From the NCBI GenBank assembly GCA_905221605.1, contig CAJNDS010002078.1, positions 1 through 64,000 on the forward strand: a stretch of DNA of 64,000 nt, in the 5' to 3' direction. This document shows positions 1 to 9,406 of this stretch, piece after piece; positions within the stretch are counted from its first letter, which is position 1, and each line of letters begins with the position of its first letter. This DNA comes from Symbiodinium natans (taxonomy: Eukaryota; Sar; Dinophyceae; Suessiales; Symbiodiniaceae). The notes under the pieces were generated by a model. That model was not told the origin of the DNA, searched no databases, and saw only the letters and a program-made list of their open reading frames with translations. The position numbers and the translations under genes are program-made.

Positions 1-1776
1 CTGTCCTGGCAGAGCTGCTCGACATTGCTGCATGGCATGGCAAGCTGTAGTCGACTGTCAAGCCGTTCAACCTTAAATGTGAGTTGCACCAAGAACTCAG
101 GTATGTTATAATTTGCACTTACACGGGTACCAGGTTAAGATTTCAGCCTTGCATGTCACATTGGCCAGTTCACACGCAGAATCGCGGCACACCCCAGAGT
201 TTCGGGTCCTCGGTCGTATTGTACGTCAATTTGGTTCAGGGCGAGGGTGGCGTACAGCTGCTGAGGATGTCGCTCTCACACTCCATCACTGCGACCATCC
301 ATTGCTGTACTCGCCGGTATGCAGAGAGCTTGCCATGCACCTTCATGCATCTTCAAGCACCTCCACATCGCAGATTTCGCGACACTTGGAGCTGACAGAC
401 ACGGCGAGTTCGCGCCGCTGTCATGGCCGTCTCAGGTAGCGCCGGTTCACCGGCAAGGGCTACCCGCGAACCCCCGCCAGCTCAACAGAGACGTGTGCTT
501 CGTTATCCAAGGGCCTGCCTCGCGTCTCAAGCACAAGGAAACCTTGGGACACCAGGTTGCCGAGCACTTCGCAGTATTTGCATGCTCGTGCTATGCTACA
601 ATACCTCAACGTGCCACACACACACACAGCAGGAGAAGCCGCATACTGCAATACGAGAACTTAAGGAGGCACAGCGAAAAACTAGCAAACCAAATTCGTC
701 GTCAGCATCCGCCCATTCTGCAGTTGAAAACGGCAGAAATGTGCAGGCTCCCACAACTCTCGACAAGGCGAGAAACTCGAGGCCACGGCACCTGCACTCA
801 TCAGGGCGGACATGAACTTAAAGAGCTAAGGAATTATCCTCACAAGGCCTCTCACAAGACTAAAGGAACAGCAATGCAGTGCAAGCTACACTCGCTACGC
901 TCGCGGGTTTTTTTGACTGCTCCCACCTAGCAGTGACAGCAGCACCAAGCCTGGCAGCTGGCAGGATAAGGGCATGCTAAAACGTTGAGGGAGCATGCCT
1001 CTACGTCCGACCGTATCTGCCCTGACTCCAGGAGAAACGCCCTGTACCTTAACGAGCATTGGCTGAACAAACTTGCCGGCAGTTCTCAGCAGGAAGGGCA
1101 GAGCACTCCGGTGCAACTGGTAGCCAATGCCATACACAGCCGGGGCCTCACAAGGATAAACAGCGAATTCCCCCCAATACACACGACAGAAGCGACCAAA
1201 ACAGCAAAAAATGAACAAAAATTAGGAGTGCTACTGATGCTGTCCAGGTGCTGCAATGGAACCAAGTCTCCCAATGCCCATGCAAAGGCCCACCCCAGAG
1301 GCTCGCACGGAAACCTGGGATCACGCTGTCTGTGCTGGATGCGTCGTGTCTCGGATTCTGGCACCTTATGAAATGCAACTACAACCTGATGCGACATAAC
1401 CCCTCCCCCTAGACACGAGGTCAGGTCTAGCCACCGGCAGAGCCTCGGAAATGTACAGCAAGAGAAACGTGAACATGATGCTGACAACAGCCTGCCACAA
1501 GGAGAAGCGCTGATGATTTTTAAGGACTTTTCGGGGCGGTAGAGCTTGGGGTTGAGGGTTTGTAGGGTTTGGGGCTTGGAATGTAGGGTCTAGGGATGAG
1601 CTAAGCGGACGGGGCACGCTTGAAATGGAAACAGCGTTGACAATCTGGCCTCGAATGTCCTCTCTCTAGCAACTGACCGTTCTCGCAATTCGCCACATGA
1701 CTCGCCATGACAATCCTGCCTTCAACGCATAAGCAGCAGGATCCGCCACATAGAAAGCACCCCACACGGTACCTGA
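1..1776. other. Left flank of the retrotransposon, no gene recognised
   Basis: Several overlapping open frames occur (for example 319-930 on +), but none shows a recognisable domain and open frames overlap on both strands. Around 1550-1600 there is a run of degenerate TAGGGTTT-like sequence, weaker than the telomere-like tract near 27.2 kb. I see no exon I would defend here. Confidence 0.5.
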
Positions 1777-1873
1777 TCAGGTGCTCATCTCATTACTGTC
1801 TTAAGTGCGCAGCACAGACCTTTTCTGCACTGCGTCTGCGAGTATCCCAGTGCATGAACGTCCACCGGTTTTC
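1777..1873 (-). repeat. Split direct repeat B2 (element 3' end)
   Basis: A 97-bp sequence identical to 1948-2044. On the element strand it begins GAAAACCGGTGG and ends GAGCACCTGA. The base following it outside the element differs from that following B1, which places the 3' boundary of the element at 1777. By analogy with Ngaro and PAT elements it should form, together with A1, the junction of the circular intermediate. Confidence 0.85.
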
Positions 1874-1899
1874 GGCGGCGAAAGGGTGGGAGAGGCGGG

Positions 1900-1951
1900 A
1901 GAGCTTGAAACCAAACACGACATACACATCAACTCGCACCTATGCTGTCAG
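1900..1951 (-). repeat. Split direct repeat A2 (internal copy)
   Basis: A 52-bp sequence identical to 9407-9458. On the element strand it starts CTGACAGCATAGG, and its first four bases are shared with the end of B1. Being sandwiched between B1 and B2 is the hallmark of the split-repeat layout. Confidence 0.88.
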
Positions 1952-2044
1952 GTGCTCATCTCATTACTGTCTTAAGTGCGCAGCACAGACCTTTTCTGCA
2001 CTGCGTCTGCGAGTATCCCAGTGCATGAACGTCCACCGGTTTTC
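1948..2044 (-). repeat. Split direct repeat B1
   Basis: A 97-bp copy, base-for-base identical to B2. It begins 37 bp downstream of the tyrosine recombinase stop codon, so the coding region runs almost to the repeat block. Confidence 0.88.
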
Positions 2045-2081
2045 TCCAACCCCACATCTTTCCACCTCATATCATTCAAGC

Positions 2082-3086
2082 TCAGCCAGCCGAAAACTGA
2101 CCAAACCAAGCAGAGGTCGGATATTGCATTGACTGCAAAACAAAAGCCTTCTCGAGGATGATGGCGAAGGAGCGAACTAAAGAGAGAACTCGAGCCTGTG
2201 CCGCAGGTCGAAGCAGATGCACGAACTGAACTGCCGTGATCTCCTGGACGTATATCTCCATCGTTCTGCTACTTAGCCACCGTCCACGCCTTCTTAATAA
2301 CTCTGCGTCCTCCGCGACATGGAACAACCATGTCGCGCCTCCCGCGCGCAACGAGCCCAAATCCAGACAACGTTTTCCTTGGAACTGCCAGACATTGGCA
2401 CCCAGCCTCTGCACTAAGACATTAAAGCGGCTCCGCAAAGTAGAAGCTGACATTGGCCAGAGCTTCTGGTCGAACTTCAGGTGTGCGAATGCAAGCTCAA
2501 CGACTTGCAGCAGTTCGGGCTGGTCCAACTTAGCACTTTGGTGCCTAGCAGCACGATAACGGGTCTTGGGTTCTTGAATGCTCAGTAGTGCAAAGGTTGT
2601 AGTGTGCGCAACGTCACTCGGCAGGACAATGTCGCGGCGGTAAGCTGACAGCGCCTCCCCAATCCTCAATATGCCACCCCAGCAGAGAGCTAGGACGCCT
2701 GCGACTCGGGGCCAGCCCCACATGAGGGCAAGCCCAGTCATGGCCAAAAGCAACTGCCAGGGAAGGGCAACGTGATGGGAATGGGGCTCTTCTCTGAGCC
2801 AGGCAAACGCCAAATCCCAAGCAGGCTGCAGGGCGCGTCGAAGAAGAGGCTCCTTGTTGGCGACAGCGTTTATGACTTCACTGTAATGGGAATAAGGCCA
2901 ACCGGCCTCAAAAAGCTGTCGCCCATACTGCACCAGGAGCCTATTCAGCAGCCTAGTTGAAGGGGCCTCAAGTGAGAGAAGCTCGTCCAAACACTTGCCC
3001 TGCTGAAGAAGCCAGCCGGAAAAATTTTCCAGTAGGTGGTCTCTGCGCTTCTGAGTGACGGGCTCCACCGGCCGTCCTACAGGCAA
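2082..3086 (-). CDS. Tyrosine recombinase of the retrotransposon
   Basis: A lambda-integrase-type recombinase, expected to insert the double-stranded circular DNA of the element. The open frame gives 334 residues when counted from a TTG codon at 3086. There is no nearby ATG and the frame stays open upstream, past 3150, so it is probably the C-terminal part of a larger polyprotein rather than a free-standing gene. Catalytic signature: Arg141 in ILRIGEAL (box I), the EPKTR element near 172, Arg247 in GSLRAGGAT (box II), Trp270 in RRGRWLSS (the box II His/Trp position), and the nucleophile Tyr279 in MEIYVQE. The usual His of the HxxR motif is replaced by Gly244. The frame differs from the upstream RNase H/methyltransferase frame, so a frameshift lies between about 3160 and 3400. 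Confidence 0.8.
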   Translation of the reverse strand: MPVGRPVEPVTQKRRDHLLENFSGWLLQQGKCLDELLSLEAPSTRLLNRLLVQYGRQLFEAGWPYSHYSEVINAVANKEPLLRRALQPAWDLAFAWLREEPHSHHVALPWQLLLAMTGLALMWGWPRVAGVLALCWGGILRIGEALSAYRRDIVLPSDVAHTTTFALLSIQEPKTRYRAARHQSAKLDQPELLQVVELAFAHLKFDQKLWPMSASTLRSRFNVLVQRLGANVWQFQGKRCLDLGSLRAGGATWLFHVAEDAELLRRRGRWLSSRTMEIYVQEITAVQFVHLLRPAAQARVLSLVRSFAIILEKAFVLQSMQYPTSAWFGQFSAG

Positions 3087-3160
3087 TGTCAGGGAAGATC
3101 TAGCCTGTGCACGCTGAGCGTCAGCAAGGTTTCGCGGCCGCAGGGCGCCATGGCTATAAC

Positions 3161-4470
3161 CTACCTGCCCGAAAAGCCAAAGACCCTGAAAGAGAAGAAC
3201 ACACCCAAACCAAAAAGGCCCCTCACCAGGGAAACCCCGAGTGGAGTCGAAGAGCGTGAGGTCCTGTGGAAGGAACGCCAGGCAAGGTGTGGACGGAAGG
3301 AAGGGGCGGTGCGACTAACAAGCAAGAAGAGCCTGACCCAGTTGGCTGCCCAACGCCTCAACCTGGGCATAGCAAGGGCTTCAAACAGCTCATCCCGAGG
3401 AAGGTCCTGCCAAAATGAGCTGGCACTTGGCAACGGCATGGCGTAGTCCCTAGTCGGGCAGTCAGCAGGGTTGAGGCGAGTCGGCACGAAATGGAAAGCT
3501 GGAAACAAGCCGGCTGTGATGCAAGTGGCTGCAATTCGGCGGAGGATTGGGCGGAGGCCCCGTGACGGGCTGCGCCCCTTGGAGGATGCATGGAATGCAA
3601 CGGCGGAGTCAACCAGAATCACGAGCCTGCGAGGCCCTTTTGCAGCAAGATGTTTGAGAAGGCGTAAAATGGCAGCGGTCTCCAGGATGTTGATGTGAGC
3701 AGGGCTTCTCCAAACCCACGCTTTGCCTTGCTGCCATTCCAGAGAGAGGACAACATCATTGACCAAAGGATTTTCAAGACCTTCGGCCTGCATGCAAGCA
3801 ATAGAGGCGCAATGCCTTTCGCGACGCAGCGCTTGGTCGATCTCGTGGGCGAGAGCTTTCGCAAGCAACGGTGTGTACCTTGCCGAGCCTTTTGCCTTGC
3901 CACCTTGTACCTGAACATGGGGATGATCTCGGGCGCACGGCTTGCAGAACCCAGTGAGGTCAATGCCAACGGCTAAGAAACGAAGTTCCCTTCGAGAAGG
4001 ACTGCCATAGGCACAAGAGGAGGTGATGAACTCCCGAGCACCAAGGTAAAGAAGGCGCCTCCACTCCGCAAGCCAAGCCAGTTTCGAAAGCCTGGGTTGC
4101 TCAAGGAGACCTATGACTCCACATGTCAAGGCAACGAACATGAGGCACAGAGCACGGAGAGCGAGAGTTGTACCAGCAAGCGTTCGCTTCTCAGTGGGGA
4201 CATACCCTCTTGGCTCTTCATAGCTGCGGAAAGCAGGGTACGCCGCACAGCTGAAGGTGGCGCAGGGCGGCGTGATGAGGAAGCTCTTCAGTCGGCCTTT
4301 CTGAATGAGATGTATGAGCCACTCAAGGACCCGGAGCCAAGTCAGGTCAAAAGCGGGGCTATGGGAAAGGTCAAGAACCGGACCCGTACGCCTACCTAAC
4401 AAACCCATAAAGTGAGTGACCCTGCCGGAGCCTCCGCAAATTTCAATGAACTCAAACGGTCGGTGAAGCG
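3161..4470 (-). CDS. DNA C5-methyltransferase-like domain followed by the C-terminal half of RNase H (pol fragment)
   Basis: An open frame with two parts. First, a SAM-dependent methyltransferase-like domain: the motif I stretch EICGGSGRVT (about 4427-4456) lies just upstream of the first ATG (4408), followed by GPVLDLS, then the motif IV-like ITPPCATFS with the catalytic-type PC, and LLEQPRLSKLAW in the position of motif VI (Glu). This fits a C5-cytosine methyltransferase fold better than the adenine methylase of classical DIRS1. Second, RNase H elements typical of DIRS pol: HINILETAAIL (Glu), ILVDSAVAFHA (Asp) and RLNPADCPTR (Asp). The first RNase H strand is in the preceding fragment, so the methyltransferase sits inside RNase H. 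The upstream frame (4396-5499) is offset by one base, so a frameshift lies near 4440-4520. The last ~60 residues before the stop at 3161 probably read out of frame. Confidence 0.72.
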
Positions 4471-5499
4471 GGAAAGAACAGCCTCTTCCTTCGAGAGCAA
4501 CCTGCTGTAGCCCCCTTTCTTAGAAGCCATGCGCCAGAGGGGCCTAGTCACGGTTTCTCCTGCATTGGAAGTGACAAAGGCGCCTTTTTTCTCGGAGGCA
4601 TCCGAGGCATACAGGGTTGAGTCCATCACTGCAGCGAGGTCGGTGGATGCAAGGGGACAAAGGACACTGAGCACGGTCAACTCTTCAGCAACGGTCCTGG
4701 GCAGCTGCACCAAGACAGGTCTCCTCACGTCAGTCTCAGAAGCGTTGACGAGGCTGAAAGCTGAAGCCAGAACAGCCATAAGGGGGCGACGGAACAACAG
4801 AACCGAAGTCCAACTCCCAAGCAAAGACAAGTGAAGGCAGTCAGTGGTGTGGCTTAGGCGGGCGACCTCGGCGGAAACAATGGCCAGCGCAATTCGCTTT
4901 GGGCTGGGTGCACCCCATGGGACAAGACCCCTTGCGCGAGCATACGGAGTAGAGTTAAGCTCGGCTCCGGCAATTTTCGCAAAGTCGGTGCCCTTTATGT
5001 CCTTTTCATCGGACCCCAACAATCCTTTCTGCAGATAAGTGTCTTTGGCCGTGCGAAGGTGATCCAGGCAAGCAGGCTGGGACGCGGACTTGAGGTCATG
5101 AACACAAACAGAGAAGAAATCGTCTATTACAAGACCCTGCGCCTCGGTGACGCCTTTAAAAGGCCTGTTTGAGCATAAGCGACTGGATTCGCCCAAAAGG
5201 CCGGCGTCTTCGAGCAGACCCGTATGAGCGCAACATGCTATTTCAACACCGAGTTGATCTCCCTGGGCGATGCTCTTGAAGCAAACCAGGAGACGGTCGC
5301 GTTCGAAGAGCAGGGGAGCACGGTCGTCGGTGAAGGGCACATCTGAAAGGCAATCACCTCTGGCCTCCCTCGAAAACTTTCCTCCCTTGGAGGCAGCTTG
5401 GTACTGACGAAAGGCCCTCGTGGAGGTGAGCCAGGAAGAAGGAAGAGCCGGGCCAACGGCGTTGCAGACCGCTTTGGGGGGTCCGACAGCAATCTGGTG
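4396..5499 (-). CDS. Reverse transcriptase palm/thumb and first strand of RNase H (pol fragment, after the amber codon)
   Basis: In the same frame as the fragment upstream, separated only by a TAG at 5500-5502. The translation begins HQIAVGPPKAV, contains GDQLGVEIACCAH in the motif B region, and the catalytic motif C as LVIDDFFSV (YxDD box with Ile before DD). Further on comes ASDASEKKGAF, the first catalytic Asp strand of RNase H. The frame then ends out of register (stop at 4396) while the neighbouring frame takes over with the methyltransferase motif I. Family knowledge: in DIRS-order pol, RNase H directly follows RT. A shadow reading as an independent gene is unlikely because the RT motif order is complete across the TAG. 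Confidence 0.75.
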   Translation of the reverse strand, partial: HQIAVGPPKAVCNAVGPALPSSWLTSTRAFRQYQAASKGGKFSREARGDCLSDVPFTDDRAPLLFERDRLLVCFKSIAQGDQLGVEIACCAHTGLLEDAGLLGESSRLCSNRPFKGVTEAQGLVIDDFFSVCVHDLKSASQPACLDHLRTAKDTYLQKGLLGSDEKDIKGTDFAKIAGAELNSTPYARARGLVPWGAPSPKRIALAIVSAEVARLSHTTDCLHLSLLGSWTSVLLFRRPLMAVLASAFSLVNASETDVRRPVLVQLPRTVAEELTVLSVLCPLASTDLAAVMDSTLYASDASEKKGAFVTSNAGETVTRPLWRMASKKGGYSRLLSKEEAVLSRFTDRLSSLKFAEAPAGSLTLWVC

Positions 5500-6810
5500 C
5501 TAGAAGTCTTTTCTGTCAGTGGCAGCGCAGAGGACTGACTGCGTCTTTGGGTTCACCTCAAGCATGCCCAGCATGGGCCCTACCGGGATGTACAAGCTAG
5601 GTCCCGAAAGCCTGCACTCAGCAAGGTTTTGTCCTCGGCGGTCCATGATTTGACGGTCCCTTCCGGCATCCTTATAACAGTTAAACACGCGGGATAGCCT
5701 ATAGCTATGTGAGGCCGGGGTCATGGCCGGAGCGAGATGCAGCAAGCCCTGCTCATCCCACATGTGGGCTAGAGCACGCGTCTCGGCGGGGCTCTCACGG
5801 GTCCAGACAGGGACAAAGTCATCCGGGGGAGGCATGCTGTGCAGAAGGGACTTTGGTTCGGCCCAAGCCATGAAGAGCTCATCATCAAGATGGGGGGACG
5901 GATCCCAAAGACCCCGTCCTGAGAGTTTGAGCCGTGCGACATCGAGCGTCCTGTAAGGCTCAAGGGAAGGCAGCACATCATTGCGGGGTGGAACAACAGT
6001 ACCCGAAGCATCGGCATAAGTGTCTCCACCGACCACCTGAGAGGCGGTCAAGAAAGCAGAAAGCTCGGAGAGGCGTGCAATTAATTGGGGATTGCGGCGG
6101 CCGGAGTCAGCAAGCACAAAGTCTTCGACAGAGGCACCGAAAGCCTTCAAATGCCTACCCACATGCGCGACCAGGCATCGCTGTGCAGCAGTAGGGTGGC
6201 GCTGGAGAGCAGGGGCAGGGATTGGCACAAAGTTGGCATGAAGATAGTTGAGGGCCATGCAAACAATGTGCAGGAGACGCCTGTGCATGATGCGTCTTCT
6301 AAAGCGAGACCCCTTTTCAAACGAGAAGCGTTCAAAAGCTCCTGGGTATGGCACAGGGAGTGGGAAGACGGAATCACTCCCACTCCGTGAAGGCTGTGTA
6401 GGCTTGTCAAGCCTAGGCAAGTGCAGAGTAGACTTAAGAAAAGAAGAAAACTGGGTCCTGGTGCGCAGGACGGCTCTTGTGAGGCCACCGACCCAAGTGG
6501 CGAATGAGACCTGGGTCTCGAAGCCCAAGCTCCGGGGCTCTTTATTTTTCACGGCGTCAGTCTTTGACAGGCCGGGAGGCGGACCAAAACAAGCCGGCGC
6601 CTTCCCTACTGAGTGGTATGCTGGCTTGGAAACAGCCCTCAGGGCGGCAGACACCTGCTCAGAACAGGAGACGACAGGACTATCCCTGGCAACCCCTAAA
6701 CCTGATGAAACCACATGTGCATTGACAGGCGGTGAACTCACGCCGGGAGCCTCAAGCAAGGACCTACAAGAACTATCAACCCGGACAGCCCCTAAACCTG
6801 AGGAGGCCAT
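5500..6810 (-). CDS. Reverse transcriptase N-terminal part (pol fragment, ends at an in-frame TAG)
   Basis: The frame is open far upstream through the gag region, but only the part from about 6810 looks coding. An ATG at 6808-6810 lies 33 bp after the gag-like stop and is a plausible start by reinitiation; the frame is -1 relative to gag and I see no canonical slippery heptamer. Conserved RT fingers are visible: SRVFNCYKDAGRDRQIMDRR, then the turn GPSLYIPVG, then motif A as CAATDRKDF directly followed by TAG and HQ. In related elements this position is Tyr (DFYHQ), so TAG is most simply a nonsense change of a Tyr codon. N-terminal to the RT is a stretch (FSFEKGSRFRRR, FGASVEDFVL) of unknown role. 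Confidence 0.7.
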   Translation of the reverse strand: MASSGLGAVRVDSSCRSLLEAPGVSSPPVNAHVVSSGLGVARDSPVVSCSEQVSAALRAVSKPAYHSVGKAPACFGPPPGLSKTDAVKNKEPRSLGFETQVSFATWVGGLTRAVLRTRTQFSSFLKSTLHLPRLDKPTQPSRSGSDSVFPLPVPYPGAFERFSFEKGSRFRRRIMHRRLLHIVCMALNYLHANFVPIPAPALQRHPTAAQRCLVAHVGRHLKAFGASVEDFVLADSGRRNPQLIARLSELSAFLTASQVVGGDTYADASGTVVPPRNDVLPSLEPYRTLDVARLKLSGRGLWDPSPHLDDELFMAWAEPKSLLHSMPPPDDFVPVWTRESPAETRALAHMWDEQGLLHLAPAMTPASHSYRLSRVFNCYKDAGRDRQIMDRRGQNLAECRLSGPSLYIPVGPMLGMLEVNPKTQSVLCAATDRKDF

Positions 6811-6842
6811 GGAGGCTGCATCCGGAAGCAGGCTTGCAAGTC

Positions 6843-8501
6843 TCACTTGGACAGGTCGGCCTTGGGTTTCCGAGGATATCTGGGAGGCCGTTTGGGCTTG
6901 TTCTGGTCCGCTGGGGCAATCTCGGACGAAGCAGGCTGATGGAGCTGAGGCGGGTGTTGGGATCCTCTTGGCGCATTCCCCAGTGTCTCCAGGCGTCTGG
7001 CGGTGATCAAATCGACCTCTTTCAGATACTGGAGTGCACAAGTCGTCCATGCCACAGGGGACAGCGGTGAGAATGCCCTTGTGCGAGGATTGGCCACGGT
7101 GCCTCTCCCATGGAAGAGTTGGGGCGGCGGCTCTTCTAGTAAGGTGAGCAGCCACGCGAAGTCCCATCGCCCGCCGTCTATGGATGACTGATCCATAGCG
7201 ACAAAAGTGAGTGCAAGGAACTCTTGGGCTCCCTGGTAGTCTTGCTGGATCATCGCGTCCATGACGTGCGCAAGGCACCACATTGCGTAGCCTTGTTCCC
7301 TCTGCCCGGCGAATCCCCCATATCTTTCTAGGTACTGACACATAAGCGCCGATTCGGTGAAGGCATCTAGTGAGGCAGGACATGGCGTCGCAGGGTGCAA
7401 TCTTTTGTGCGCAGCTTGCACTACCTGTAGGAAGAACTCCCCTGAACGGGTCGAGAGGGCATTCTGAAGCTTCTCTCTTTTTGCAGCCCCCTTTGCCCCG
7501 ATAGCGCTTGACGCTGAAGTCGCAAGGTCGCCCAGGCCCCCCTCCTGCTGAGCCACGAGGTGCCCTACTAGAGCAGACAAAGCCTGAGACTGTTGCAGAA
7601 CCGCGGCCTGGAAAACGTCGGAAGGCTCCGGTGCTGGCGGGAGATCTTGGCCCAAAGATGCGGAGGCAGCCTGTTGACCTGAGCAGGCCTGGGCCTCGGG
7701 TCTCACGCGAGGAGGGGGGCCAATCAGCTGAGCCTGCTTTGCCAGAGGTAGACCCGGCCCTTTTGGCAATGCTCCCAAAAAGGACTGCTGGTGGGCTGGA
7801 GTGAGCCCTGGCGGGGACGCCTGAGGAGCTGCCTCCAGCGCATCTTGTCTCTTGCGGAGTTCTGCCAGTTGTCCAGCAAGTTGAGGCAGGACTTTGGAAA
7901 GATCCGACAACTGGGCAGCTAGCTCGGCGTTTGTGACCTTGCGCTTGGCTGCAGCCGCCTTCTTCGCCTTCGCCTTGGGAAGAACCTCCTCCGCCACCAC
8001 AGCCGGCTCCTCCAAAGCAGAGTAGAAGGCCGCCCTGTTTGCGGTCGTCTCTGTCAGCCACTGGTGGGCTGCGGCAAGGAGCTCGTCCGACAGGGGCATG
8101 GCCTCGGGCTGACCTATCACGAAAGGGAACAGCTCCTCGCTGCCGAGATCTTCCGCGGCCTCCCTGAGCAGAGGCAACACACCCAGCGACAGGTCCAACA
8201 AGACCACCGGACCCTCCGTGTCTAAGGGAACCTCTAAACCTTGCTCGTCCAACACCCCGAAAGGAACGCGCAGCTGCTGGTAGGGACCAACCAACGCATG
8301 AGGGTCCGACTCCTCGCCGCCTTCGAGGGCAGACAGAGCCAGGAAGCCAGAAGGAATTGCAAGGAGGAGGCCTCCCTGCCGCTTCATGACAGGGATGGCC
8401 GGTGCTTCTGCAAGAGGAGCTGTCCTCTCCTCCTGCTCCCAAGTGAGTGCCAACGAGGAAGGAGCCCCATCGGCCAGGAACTCGATGTTGGCAAACTCCA
8501 T
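6843..8501 (-). CDS. Gag-like ORF2 protein of the retrotransposon
   Basis: An intact frame of 552 codons whose ATG overlaps the stop of ORF1 as TAATG. No enzyme motif. It has an N-terminal acidic/hydrophobic part, then a basic Lys/Ala segment and a heptad-like stretch (VTNAELAAQLSDLSKVLPQL, about residues 185-230), which is probably a coiled coil. A Pro/Gln-rich linker and a C-terminal conserved part (RSGEFFLQVVQAAHKRLHPA, YLERYGGFAGQREQGYAMWC, WLLTLLEEPPPQLF) follow. I recognise this C-terminal pattern from proteins that accompany such retroelements in dinoflagellates. There is no CCHC zinc knuckle. Role as structural gag is inferred from position before RT and from the lack of other candidates. 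Confidence 0.7.
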   Translation of the reverse strand: MEFANIEFLADGAPSSLALTWEQEERTAPLAEAPAIPVMKRQGGLLLAIPSGFLALSALEGGEESDPHALVGPYQQLRVPFGVLDEQGLEVPLDTEGPVVLLDLSLGVLPLLREAAEDLGSEELFPFVIGQPEAMPLSDELLAAAHQWLTETTANRAAFYSALEEPAVVAEEVLPKAKAKKAAAAKRKVTNAELAAQLSDLSKVLPQLAGQLAELRKRQDALEAAPQASPPGLTPAHQQSFLGALPKGPGLPLAKQAQLIGPPPRVRPEAQACSGQQAASASLGQDLPPAPEPSDVFQAAVLQQSQALSALVGHLVAQQEGGLGDLATSASSAIGAKGAAKREKLQNALSTRSGEFFLQVVQAAHKRLHPATPCPASLDAFTESALMCQYLERYGGFAGQREQGYAMWCLAHVMDAMIQQDYQGAQEFLALTFVAMDQSSIDGGRWDFAWLLTLLEEPPPQLFHGRGTVANPRTRAFSPLSPVAWTTCALQYLKEVDLITARRLETLGNAPRGSQHPPQLHQPASSEIAPADQNKPKRPPRYPRKPKADLSK

Positions 8502-9127
8502 TATTGCTCCGAGTCGGGCAAGTCAAAGCCTGCAGCTTCACAGTAAATGGCAGCTTCTGCGATGGATGCAAAGGCGTGGCACAGTGCGTCACTGCCTGAA
8601 AGGGGTCCGACAAGCTTATGGAAGTCTTTGGCTGTGGAGCAACGAAGAGGCTTGACAAGGCCGTTTGCCCGAATGACCACGTAGATGCGAGACCGGATGG
8701 TTGAAGGAAGGCGTGAAGAGGGGCGGGGCTTCGGAACCCTGTCCTCAAGCACCGCACGGACCCACTGTCCTGCTTTCCAGGCACGGGTGGCTCTTTCTGT
8801 AGAGCTGGACCCTGAACCAGAAAGGGACCTGCAGGCTTGCACACAGCGATGAGGCACAGTAGGGAAAGCAGCCTCAAGTTCGTCGTAGCGAGCGCTGAGG
8901 GCCGATGCAGACAAAGAGGAGTGATGCAGTGACGCGGGTTCGGAGGCCACACGGGAACCAGGCTCTCCGGGGCTAGGGCCTACTACCTCCACCCAACTAG
9001 CAACCGAACCTCTAGGGCTGGAGGTGTCGGGGTGGGTTTGTGCTGCAGGTGCAGTCGATACGGACAGCTGCTCAAGTGCCTCGGCCAAATGGTGAATCGA
9101 TGCGGCCAGATCAGCAGGATCACTCAT
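8501..9127 (-). CDS. Small ORF1 protein of the retrotransposon
   Basis: The first frame downstream of A1. The start is taken as the ATG at 9127 (MSDPADLAASIHHLAEAL), giving 208 residues; the frame is open further upstream, but that part is Leu/Ser/Pro-rich and unlike a start. The C-terminal half (WKAGQWVRAVLEDRVPKPRP, IYVVIRANGLVKPLRCST, GSDALCHAFASIAEAAIYCE) resembles a short protein family that I recall beside gag/pol genes in dinoflagellate repeats. Function unknown. Its stop TAA shares one base with the ORF2 ATG, which suggests coupled termination-reinitiation. Confidence 0.6.
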   Translation of the reverse strand: MSDPADLAASIHHLAEALEQLSVSTAPAAQTHPDTSSPRGSVASWVEVVGPSPGEPGSRVASEPASLHHSSLSASALSARYDELEAAFPTVPHRCVQACRSLSGSGSSSTERATRAWKAGQWVRAVLEDRVPKPRPSSRLPSTIRSRIYVVIRANGLVKPLRCSTAKDFHKLVGPLSGSDALCHAFASIAEAAIYCEAAGFDLPDSEQ

Positions 9128-9406
9128 GCAAGTACCCTCTAAGCCTAAGGGATGGGGGCCTAGGAACCCTAGGGGTACTAAGGGTTTCAGGCGCAGGCTG
9201 GAAGGGCACAGGCTCGCACGGAAGTCGGACGAAAAGGGCCTCTCGGAAGAGAAGGAGGGTGGCGAGCACGCCAAATGTGAAGCCGACGCAAAGGCACAAG
9301 ACAAGGAGAAGGAGAGATCCCTGGCAATGGGAAGGACAACCCAAACCCCACCAGTTGGTGGCAACTCCAGAATGAACCAGATCAACCAACTGGGGCAACC
9401 ACATCA

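Noticed and set aside
1777-2044. Long terminal repeats of an LTR retrotransposon
   Set aside because: The repeats are split (A/B order) and the element encodes a tyrosine recombinase, not a DDE integrase or protease.
6844-8952. The long open frame upstream of RT, in the RT frame
   Set aside because: It overlaps the gag-like ORFs, is Ser/Arg/Gly-rich without any motif, and looks like an out-of-frame shadow. Only the part after about 6810 shows RT features.
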